Positions 41,635 to 48,574 of a DNA stretch of 50,824 bases are shown one piece after another; position 1 is the first letter of the stretch; each line of letters opens with the position of its first letter. Where the stretch lies: contig JAFRQD010000057.1 in assembly GCA_017428785.1 (NCBI GenBank), positions 1 through 50,824 of the forward strand. The letters are read 5' to 3'. Position numbers and translations under genes: made by a program. Below the pieces are notes generated by a model. The model did not search any database. It had not been told where the DNA came from and saw only the letters and a list, made by a program, of their open reading frames with translations. Source of the DNA: Bacteroidaceae bacterium. Its GTDB lineage: Bacteria; Bacteroidota; Bacteroidia; Bacteroidales; Bacteroidaceae.

Positions 41635-42945
41635 ATGGCATCATTCATCATAGAAGGCGGCCACAGGCTGAAAGGCGACATCACGCCCCAAGGAGCAAAG
41701 AACGAGGCTCTGCAAGTGCTTTGCGCTGTGCTGCTAACCAATGAGCCCGTGCGCATCAAGAACATCCCCAACATAGTCGATGTCAACAACCAGATACAGC
41801 TGCTTCGCGACATGGGCGTCGAGGTGACGCAAAACGAAACGCCGCACGACTTTACCTTCACAGCCAAAAGCCTCAACAGCCAGTACCTCAGCAGCGAGGC
41901 CTACATAGAGCGTTGCCGGCAATTGCGTGGCAGCGTGATGATGCTCGGCCCCTTGCTGGCCCGATGCGGCAAAGCAATCGTGGCAAAACCGGGCGGCGAC
42001 CAGATTGGCAGACGACGCCTCGACACACACTTCCACGGCATACAGCAGCTCGGCGGCCGCTTTATATATGACGAGGCCCAACACCTCTATAATGTGGAAG
42101 CCACACAGCTCAAAGGCGCTTACATGCTTTTGGACGAAGCTTCCGTGACCGGGACTGCCAACATCATCATGACGGCTGTGCTGGCTCAGGGCGTCACGAC
42201 TATCTACAACGCTGCCTGCGAACCCTACATCCAGCAGCTTTGCCGCATGCTTTGCCAGATGGGAGCACGCATCGCCGGCATCGGCAGCAACCTGCTCACC
42301 ATCGAGGGCGTCGCCTCTCTTCACGGCACAGAGCACACCATCCTGCCCGACATGATCGAGGTCGGCTCGTTCATTGGCATGGCGGCGATGGTGGGCGACG
42401 ACGTCCGCATACGCGATGTCGCCCCAGAGCACTTGGGAATCATCCCAAACACCTTCAGGAGGTTGGGCATCAGCATTGAGAAAGATGGCAACGACCTCTA
42501 TGTGCCCAGGCAAGAGCACTATGAGATAGAGAGCTTCATCGACGGCTCGTTCATGACACTCAGCGATGCGCCCTGGCCAGGCTTCACGCCCGACCTGCTG
42601 AGCGTCCTGCTCGTGGTCAGCACACAAGCCAAGGGTTCCGTGCTCATTCATCAGAAGATGTTCGAGAGCCGACTGTTCTTCGTCGACAAACTCATCGACA
42701 TGGGAGCGCAGATCATCCTGTGCGACCCGCACAGGGCCGTTGTGGTGGGGCACGACCATCAGCGCCAGCTTCATGCAGGCCGCATGACGAGTCCCGACAT
42801 CCGTGCTGGTATAGCTTTGCTCATCGCAGCCATGAGTGCGCAAGGCACGAGCCGCATCGACAACATCGGGCAGATAGACCGAGGATATGAGAACATCGAA
42901 GGACGACTCTGTGCCCTCGGAGCAAAGATAAAGAGAGTGGAATAG
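41635..42945 (+). CDS. murA: UDP-N-acetylglucosamine 1-carboxyvinyltransferase
   Basis: 436 residues. GAKNEALQVL carries the catalytic Lys22-Asn23. Later motifs SVTGTANIIM and GSFMTLSDAPWPGFTPD fit the family. It transfers enolpyruvate to UDP-GlcNAc, the first step of peptidoglycan precursor synthesis. At the loop where the classical enzyme has its Cys (GGC in Escherichia coli), this protein has Asp122 (PGGDQIGRRRLD). Asp-type MurA is known to be insensitive to fosfomycin in other bacteria. Confidence 0.96.
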   Translation: MASFIIEGGHRLKGDITPQGAKNEALQVLCAVLLTNEPVRIKNIPNIVDVNNQIQLLRDMGVEVTQNETPHDFTFTAKSLNSQYLSSEAYIERCRQLRGSVMMLGPLLARCGKAIVAKPGGDQIGRRRLDTHFHGIQQLGGRFIYDEAQHLYNVEATQLKGAYMLLDEASVTGTANIIMTAVLAQGVTTIYNAACEPYIQQLCRMLCQMGARIAGIGSNLLTIEGVASLHGTEHTILPDMIEVGSFIGMAAMVGDDVRIRDVAPEHLGIIPNTFRRLGISIEKDGNDLYVPRQEHYEIESFIDGSFMTLSDAPWPGFTPDLLSVLLVVSTQAKGSVLIHQKMFESRLFFVDKLIDMGAQIILCDPHRAVVVGHDHQRQLHAGRMTSPDIRAGIALLIAAMSAQGTSRIDNIGQIDRGYENIEGRLCALGAKIKRVE

Positions 42946-42981
42946 TCCCCTTCCTGCCTCACATGGAGAAGGAGATTCAGT

Positions 42982-43010
42982 GGTCAATGTTCAATGGTCA
43001 ATATTCAATG
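42982..43010. repeat. 14-bp direct repeat at the rimM start
   Basis: GGTCAATRTTCAAT occurs twice in tandem and supplies in-frame ATGs at 42987 and 43008 in front of rimM. It ends on the likely start codon. Confidence 0.7.
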
Positions 43011-43517
43011 ATTAAGGAAGACGAGGTTTATAAGATAGGACAGATTGGCCGGACGCACGGCATCAAGGGCGAGGTGACGTTCTGCTTCACCGACGATGTC
43101 TGGGACCGCGCCGAGGCGGAGTACCTCTTCCTGCGTGTGGAGGGCATACTCGTGCCGTTCTTCCTTGAGGAATACCGCTTCCGCAGTGACACGACGGCGC
43201 TCCTGAAGTTTCTCGACTACGACAGCGCCAACGACGTGCAGTTCCTCATAGGATGCGAAGTCTTCTTCCCGCACTCGCTGACCCCCGAGGCAAGCGAGGA
43301 CGACGAATACACTTGGCGATACTTCACGGGCTTCGCTCTCTTCGACGAGACGGCAGGCCTGATTGGCAATATAGACAGCGTGGATGACTCCACACAGAAC
43401 GTTCTCTTCCAAATCGGGACGCGCCTCATCCCTGCTGCCGAAGAATGGATTACGGACATCAACCACAAGGAGCGAACCATCCGCATGGCGCTGCCGGAAG
43501 GACTGCTTGACCTGTAA
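43008..43517 (+). CDS. rimM: Ribosome maturation factor RimM
   Basis: 169 residues. VYKIGQIGRTHGIKGEVTF is the RimM N-terminal signature, and GNIDSVDDSTQNVLF with the ending RMALPEGLLDL the PRC-barrel part. It assists 16S rRNA processing and 30S assembly, binding S19. The start is the ATG at 43008, where similarity begins. Upstream ATGs at 42963 and 42987 are in frame but only add repeat-coded residues. Confidence 0.92.
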   Translation: MIKEDEVYKIGQIGRTHGIKGEVTFCFTDDVWDRAEAEYLFLRVEGILVPFFLEEYRFRSDTTALLKFLDYDSANDVQFLIGCEVFFPHSLTPEASEDDEYTWRYFTGFALFDETAGLIGNIDSVDDSTQNVLFQIGTRLIPAAEEWITDINHKERTIRMALPEGLLDL

Positions 43518-43520
43518 TTT

Positions 43521-43559
43521 AGTTAAGAATTAAGAGTTAAGAGTTAAGAGTTAAGAATA
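43521..43559. repeat. 7-bp GTTAAGA tandem repeat before dxr
   Basis: GTTAAGA is repeated about four times with variants, filling the gap between rimM and dxr and ending two bases before the dxr ATG. Copy number could affect leader length. Confidence 0.75.
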
Positions 43560-43560
43560 A

Positions 43561-44709
43561 ATGAAACGAATCTGCATATTAGGCTCTACCGGCAGCATCG
43601 GGACACAGACGCTGCAGGTCATCTCTGAGCATCCCGACCTCTTCGAGGCATACGTCTTGACCGCTAATTCCAAAGCCGACCTGCTCATAGAGCAGGCTAA
43701 GCAGTATCGGCCGCAGTGCGTCGTCATAGCCGATGAGAGCAAGTACGAGTATGTGCGGGACGCTTTGGCCGACGAACCGGTTCAGGTGTATGCCGGAGCC
43801 GATGCTCTCTGCCAGGTGGTGCAGATGGAGCCGGTGGACATCGTGCTGACTGCCCTTGTGGGCTTCAGCGGATTGCGCCCCACCATCAGTGCCATCAAGG
43901 CCGGCAAACCCATCGCCCTCGCCAACAAGGAGACGCTCGTTGTGGCCGGCGAGCTCATCACCCGGCTTTGCCTGGAGCACAAGGTGCCTTTGCTGCCTGT
44001 CGACAGCGAGCACAGCGCCATCTTCCAGAGCCTGATGGGCGAGGTGAGTCCCATCGAGAAAATCATCCTGACGGCCAGCGGAGGTCCGTTCCGCACCTTC
44101 ACGCTCGACCAGCTGCGCGACGTCACCCCTGCTCAGGCCCTGAAGCATCCCAACTGGGACATGGGGGCGAAGATAACCATCGACAGCGCTTCGATGATGA
44201 ACAAAGGCTTCGAGGTCATCGAGGCCCGCTGGCTCTTCGACGTCACACCCGAGCGGATACAGGTCGTCGTGCATCCCCAAAGCATCCTCCACAGCGCTGT
44301 TCTGTTCGAGGACGGCGCCGTGAAGGGACAGCTCGGCATGCCCGACATGCGCGTCCCTATACAGTTCGCGCTCTCTTACCCCAGGCGGCTGAAGAGCACC
44401 TTCCCGCGCATAGACTGGTGGAACCTGAAGGACTTGACCTTCGAGAAGCCCGACCCCGAGAAGTTCCGCTGCCTCCAGATGGCTTACGAAGCGATTCGGC
44501 TGGGCGGAAACGCCGCTTGCATCGTCAATGCCGCCAACGAAGTGGTCAACCTCGCCTTCCGTCAGGAGCGCTGCGGCTTCCTGCAGATGGCAGACATCAT
44601 CGGGGAGACGCTTGGTCGCGTGCCGCATCAGGACAGACCGACCCTGCAAGATTACCTCGACTGCGACCGCGAGTCGCGCATCGTGGCAAACGAAATAATA
44701 ACCTCTTAA
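43561..44709 (+). CDS. dxr: 1-deoxy-D-xylulose 5-phosphate reductoisomerase
   Basis: 382 residues. ILGSTGSIGTQTLQVI is the NADPH-binding loop, ALANKETLVVAGELI and PVDSEHSAIFQSL the metal and substrate sites, and TIDSASMMNKGFEVIEA the family signature. It commits carbon to the MEP isoprenoid pathway. The start codon directly follows the GTTAAGA repeat. Confidence 0.96.
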   Translation: MKRICILGSTGSIGTQTLQVISEHPDLFEAYVLTANSKADLLIEQAKQYRPQCVVIADESKYEYVRDALADEPVQVYAGADALCQVVQMEPVDIVLTALVGFSGLRPTISAIKAGKPIALANKETLVVAGELITRLCLEHKVPLLPVDSEHSAIFQSLMGEVSPIEKIILTASGGPFRTFTLDQLRDVTPAQALKHPNWDMGAKITIDSASMMNKGFEVIEARWLFDVTPERIQVVVHPQSILHSAVLFEDGAVKGQLGMPDMRVPIQFALSYPRRLKSTFPRIDWWNLKDLTFEKPDPEKFRCLQMAYEAIRLGGNAACIVNAANEVVNLAFRQERCGFLQMADIIGETLGRVPHQDRPTLQDYLDCDRESRIVANEIITS

Positions 44710-44763
44710 CAAGAAAAAATAACATTGCTCAAAGCCCGATTTTCATCCCCCTATGGGACGGTG

Positions 44764-44858
44764 CCAAACGCCGCACGCGGAATTTGCAATCGCCGCATGC
44801 GGAAATGGTCATCGCCGCACGCGGAAATTGCAATCGCCGCAGGCGGCGTTTGGAGGCC
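44764..44858. repeat. 22-bp tandem array H with flanking inverted repeat
   Basis: CCGCACGCGG (44771), CCGCATGCGG (44793), CCGCACGCGG (44815) and CCGCAGGCGG (44837) are spaced exactly 22 bp. CCAAACGCC (44764-44772) and GGCGTTTGG (44844-44852) bracket the array as a perfect 9-bp inverted repeat. Confidence 0.92.
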
Positions 44859-44927
44859 CAGCACGCCCCTTGATAATCAGACACTTACGGAAGAGCAAAA
44901 ACAAGCATTCGGAAAAATCATTTATAA

Positions 44928-46466
44928 ATGGAAACAGTTCTCATAAAAACCTTGCAGCTGTTTTGCTGCCTCAGCATTCTTGTCGTCCTGCACGAAGCAG
45001 GCCATTTCGGTTTCGCCAAGCTTTTCAAGACACGCGTCACCCGATTCTATATGTTTGCCAACTACGGCTTCCATCTCTTCAGCACCTACGACAATTGGTT
45101 CCGCCGCCTCCTGGGCAAGCCTCTTGTCACAAAACGCGGAAAGGAAGGGCAGAACTTCTTCGCCTGGCTCCGCAACAAATATTACCGCCTGACCGGTCAG
45201 GCAGACAAGGTGGTGACCGAAAACATCGGCAACAAGGAATACGATCCCGAGGTCGGCACAGAATACGGCATAGGCTGGCTGCCCATTGGCGGCTATGTGG
45301 CTATCGACGGCATGATAGACGAGACGCATCAGAAGCTTTCGGGAGAAAAGAGGCCCTGGGAGTTCCGCTCCAAGCCTGTGTGGCAACGCTTCCTCATCAT
45401 GTTCGGCGGTGTGCTGATGAACCTCATCACGGCCTGGGTCATCTATTCCTTTGTGCTTCTTGCATGGGGACGCGACTACTATCCGATGGCCAGCATCGAG
45501 GACGGCTTCCAGTATAACGAGCAGGCACACAACATCGGCTTCCTGGATGGAGACATTCCCATAGCAGCCGACGGCAAGGAGATTGTCGAGTTCAGTCTCG
45601 GACCTGTGATGCGCACCATCTCCAACGCCTCCACCGTAACCGTGCTGCGACAGGGCGAGAAGATTGATTTGACGATGCCCGAGGACGGACTCTCGATGCT
45701 GAAGATGCTGCAGTCGCAACCGCAGTTCTTGACACCTTTGGCAGAAGCCTTCATCGATTCCGTTGTCCCCAATTCCCCTGCAGACAAGGCCGGCATCGTG
45801 AAAGGCATGAGGCTGATGGCAGTCAACGGAAAGGACATCAAGACCTGGGCAGACTTCGATTACGAGGTGACGCTGCGGCGTCAGGATGTGCTCGGCTCTC
45901 CGGATTGCACGGCCGAGGACAGCCTCCGCTGGCGCACGCTCGAGGCCGTCGTGGCCTCTGCCGACATGAGCCAGACAGACACCATCAGCCTGCAACTCGA
46001 CAAGAACTATATGATGGGCGTCACACGCCACATTCCCGACTACAAGACAGTGCACCTCAGCTACAACCTGCTGGGCTGCTTCCCCGCAGGCCTCAGCTAC
46101 GGCTGGCGCGTGCTGAAGAGCTACGTCAACGACCTGAAGTATGTGGCAAGCGCGGACGGTGCGAAGAGCGTCGGCTCGTTCATCACCATCGGCAACATCT
46201 TCCCGTCTGCATGGGACTGGCAGCAGTTCTGGATGCTCACTGCCTTCATCAGCATCATCCTCGCAGTCATGAACATCCTGCCCATCCCGGGGCTCGACGG
46301 CGGCCACATCGTGCTGCTCTTCTACGAAGGCATCACCGGTCGACAGCCCTCAGAGAAGGCAATGGAATGGATAGAGAAGATAGGACTCTTCATCATCCTC
46401 GCCCTCATGATTCTCGCCATGAGCAACGATGTTCGCAACTTCATCCTACCACTCTTTGGCTTATGA
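44928..46466 (+). CDS. rseP: RIP metalloprotease RseP (site-2 protease)
   Basis: 512 residues. The zinc motif HEAGH (His22-Glu23...His26) lies in the first membrane helix. A central PDZ-like region contains DSVVPNSPADKAGIVKGM (about 285-302), and LPIPGLDGGHI (Asp458) is the second zinc-site motif in a late membrane helix. It cleaves membrane-spanning anti-sigma factors or signal-peptide remnants inside the inner membrane. Its stop overlaps the next gene as ATGA. Confidence 0.95.
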   Translation: METVLIKTLQLFCCLSILVVLHEAGHFGFAKLFKTRVTRFYMFANYGFHLFSTYDNWFRRLLGKPLVTKRGKEGQNFFAWLRNKYYRLTGQADKVVTENIGNKEYDPEVGTEYGIGWLPIGGYVAIDGMIDETHQKLSGEKRPWEFRSKPVWQRFLIMFGGVLMNLITAWVIYSFVLLAWGRDYYPMASIEDGFQYNEQAHNIGFLDGDIPIAADGKEIVEFSLGPVMRTISNASTVTVLRQGEKIDLTMPEDGLSMLKMLQSQPQFLTPLAEAFIDSVVPNSPADKAGIVKGMRLMAVNGKDIKTWADFDYEVTLRRQDVLGSPDCTAEDSLRWRTLEAVVASADMSQTDTISLQLDKNYMMGVTRHIPDYKTVHLSYNLLGCFPAGLSYGWRVLKSYVNDLKYVASADGAKSVGSFITIGNIFPSAWDWQQFWMLTAFISIILAVMNILPIPGLDGGHIVLLFYEGITGRQPSEKAMEWIEKIGLFIILALMILAMSNDVRNFILPLFGL

Positions 46467-46801
46467 AAAAGCATATCATCCTAATCCCTATAATCGCCGC
46501 CCTGCTGGTAGCCTGCACAAAGGACTCGCCGGATGAGCGTGCGGCGGCTATGCTGAGAGAGGCTCGCTATGCCCTGCATCACCATCTCTGGAACGAGGCT
46601 CGCGACACAATCTACTCGCTCCGCAAGAACTGCCCCACCGCCATCGAGGCTCGCAAGCAAGCCATCCTCTTGCTGGACAGTATCGAGATGAATGCCGCAG
46701 CCGACAGCCTTCGCTTGGTAACCGGCGAGGAATGGGAACGCCTCAACGTCAAGAAACAGTTCTTCGAGCGCAAACTCCAGGAAGACCTGAAGAAAAGGTG
46801 A
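46463..46801 (+). CDS. Small lipoprotein of unknown function after rseP
   Basis: 112 residues. The signal MKKHIILIPIIAALLVAC has a lipobox (LVAC, Cys18). The rest is helical, with DERAAAMLREARYALHHHLW and NVKKQFFERKLQEDLKKR. It overlaps rseP by 4 bp (ATGA), and its stop codon lies within an AAAAGGTG repeat. I do not recognise a domain. The location suggests an envelope protein linked to RseP-type proteolysis, as inference. Confidence 0.85.
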   Translation: MKKHIILIPIIAALLVACTKDSPDERAAAMLREARYALHHHLWNEARDTIYSLRKNCPTAIEARKQAILLLDSIEMNAAADSLRLVTGEEWERLNVKKQFFERKLQEDLKKR

Positions 46802-46820
46802 AAAGGTGAAAAGGTGAAAA
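46793..46820. repeat. 8-bp AAAAGGTG tandem repeat covering a stop codon
   Basis: AAAAGGTG occurs three times in a row from 46793 and continues as AAAAGTTA. The lipoprotein's TGA is made by the repeat, and the ATG of the next gene follows six bases later. Confidence 0.8.
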
Positions 46821-46826
46821 GTTAAG

Positions 46827-48473
46827 ATGACCATACAAGAGGCTATAAAGGAATTCGACGACTTCCGGCAACGCTCCCGCCAGACGGACTCGCTTCGAGC
46901 TATTGACAATCCCTTGCTGCACCGCATTGGCAAGGTGGCCGATGCGCTGGGGCTGGAATGCTACGTCGTGGGCGGCTACGTGAGGGACATCATCCTTGAG
47001 CGGCCCTCGAAGGACATCGATGTGCTGGTGACGCAGACCCCCCAACCCTCTTTAGGGGGAGAACAGTCAGCTCTTAGCGAGGAAAACACTCACCCTAAAG
47101 GGGGTTGGGGGATCATGCTCGCTCAAGCCCTTGCCAAAGAGCTCGGCAGAGGCGCTCACGTCAGCATCTTCCGCAACTTCGGCACAGCACAGCTCAAGTG
47201 GCACAACAATGAGGTGGAGTTCGTAGGTGCCCGTCGCGAAAGTTATCATCGCGAAAGCCGCAAGCCTGTCGTGGAGGACGGCACGCTCGACGATGACCTG
47301 CATCGCCGCGACTTCACCATAAATGCGCTCGCCTTCTGCCTCAACGAAAGTCGCTACGGCGAGTTCATCGACCTCTTCGACGGCTTGCTCGACCTCGAGG
47401 ACGGCATCATCGCCACTCCCCTCGACCCTGATATCACCTTCAGCGACGACCCCTTGCGAATGTTGCGCTGCATCCGCTTTGCCACACAACTGCGCTTCGA
47501 GATAGAGGAAGAGACGGCAGAGGCTTTGAAACGCAACGCCGACCGCATCAAGATTATCTCACAGGAACGCATCATCGACGAGCTGAACAAGATTATGATG
47601 GCGCCCGTGCCCAGCATCGGCTTCATAGAACTGAGCCGCAGCGGCCTGCTCCCCATCATCCTGCCCGAAGTGGCTGCCCTCGAAGGCGTCGAGTCACGCA
47701 ACGGCCGAGCACACAAGGACAACTTCTACCACACGCTCGAGGTGCTGGATAATGTGTGTCAGGAGCAAGGGGCAAGGAGCAAGGAGCAGGAGAATAGTGA
47801 CTGCTCCCAAGGCTTTCCCGAAGGCAATCCTCTTGCCCCTTGCCCCTTGCCCCCTGCTCCTCTTTACTTACGTTGGGCCGCCCTTCTGCACGATATCGGC
47901 AAGCCTCGCAGCAAACGCTGGGACAATGTGGCAGGCTGGACTTTCCACAACCACAACTATATCGGTCAGAAGATGGTGGCGCCGCTCTTCAGGAGGCTGA
48001 AGCTGCCCCTCGACGAGCGCTTGGCTTATGTCGAGAAACTCGTGGGGCTGCACATGCGCCCCATTGCGATTGCCGACGAAGAGGTGACCGACAGCGCCGT
48101 CCGCCGTCTGCTCTTCGAGGCCGGCGAGGATATCGACGACCTGATGTGCCTTTGCGAAGCCGACATCACAAGCAAGAACCGCGAGAAGAAGCAGCGTTTC
48201 CTGCAGAACTTCCAGCTGGTGCGCGAGAAACTCATCGACCTGCAAGCCCGCGACAACTACCGCACCTGGCACAACCCCATCACAGGCGAGGAAATCATGG
48301 AGACCTTTGGTCTGCAACCTTGCAGAGAGATAGGCATCCTGAAGCAAGCAGTCAAAGACGCCATCTGGGACTCGGTTATTCCGAACGAACACGAGGCTGC
48401 CTTCCAGTTCATGATACAGAAAGCGAAAGAACTTAACCTGGTCCCCAAAACAACACCTCAGCAAGCAACATGA
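46827..48473 (+). CDS. cca: CCA-adding/poly(A)-polymerase-type tRNA nucleotidyltransferase with HD domain
   Basis: 548 residues, longer than the roughly 470-490 usual for the Bacteroidetes form. VVGGYVRDIILERPSKDIDVLV is the class-II nucleotidyltransferase core (GG, DxD). RRDFTINALAF and DDPLRMLRCIRFATQL are the RNA-binding core, and LHDIGKPRSKRWDNVAGWTFHNHNY is the HD phosphohydrolase-like domain. It repairs or adds the tRNA 3' CCA. Two low-complexity insertions explain the extra length: about residues 71-95 and 311-345. Each is encoded by an inverted-repeat DNA element in frame. The enzyme core looks intact. Confidence 0.92.
   Translation: MTIQEAIKEFDDFRQRSRQTDSLRAIDNPLLHRIGKVADALGLECYVVGGYVRDIILERPSKDIDVLVTQTPQPSLGGEQSALSEENTHPKGGWGIMLAQALAKELGRGAHVSIFRNFGTAQLKWHNNEVEFVGARRESYHRESRKPVVEDGTLDDDLHRRDFTINALAFCLNESRYGEFIDLFDGLLDLEDGIIATPLDPDITFSDDPLRMLRCIRFATQLRFEIEEETAEALKRNADRIKIISQERIIDELNKIMMAPVPSIGFIELSRSGLLPIILPEVAALEGVESRNGRAHKDNFYHTLEVLDNVCQEQGARSKEQENSDCSQGFPEGNPLAPCPLPPAPLYLRWAALLHDIGKPRSKRWDNVAGWTFHNHNYIGQKMVAPLFRRLKLPLDERLAYVEKLVGLHMRPIAIADEEVTDSAVRRLLFEAGEDIDDLMCLCEADITSKNREKKQRFLQNFQLVREKLIDLQARDNYRTWHNPITGEEIMETFGLQPCREIGILKQAVKDAIWDSVIPNEHEAAFQFMIQKAKELNLVPKTTPQQAT
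47038..47111. repeat. Palindromic element inserted in frame in cca (first)
   Basis: Arms CCCCCAACCCTCTTTAGGG and CCCTAAAGGGGGTTGGGGG, with about 30 bases between, form a near-perfect inverted repeat. Translated, it gives a TPQPSLGG...HPKGGWG insert between the DID motif and the next conserved segment. Confidence 0.85.
47761..47861. repeat. Palindromic element inserted in frame in cca (second)
   Basis: GGAGCAAGGGGCAAGGAGC-type units face CTTGCCCCTTGCCCCTTGCC-type units across about 38 bases. It is translated in frame as QEQGARSKEQE...LAPCPLPPAPL, just before the HD domain. Confidence 0.83.
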
Positions 48474-48478
48474 AACAT

Positions 48479-48566
48479 CACACGTGAACTTTGCAAATTT
48501 CACACGTGGACTTTCCCAACTTCACACGTGAACTTTTACAACATCACACGAGCACTTTTACAACGA
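48479..48566. repeat. 22-bp tandem array I (four units)
   Basis: CACACG starts at 48479, 48501, 48523 and 48545, an exact 22-bp period. The word is CACACGTGGACTTT. It lies between the cca stop (48473) and the rpoN ATG (48575), filling the gap. It shares AACATCACACG with array D. Confidence 0.93.
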
Positions 48567-48574
48567 CACCGAAT

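Noticed and set aside
41734-46307. Long minus-strand open frames opposite murA, dxr and rseP
   Set aside because: They mirror well-conserved plus-strand genes and have no recognisable domains; GC-rich coding DNA often leaves the opposite strand open.
48491-48574. Upstream extension of rpoN from a TTG at 48491
   Set aside because: The extra 28 residues are array I read through; sigma-54 similarity starts at the ATG at 48575.
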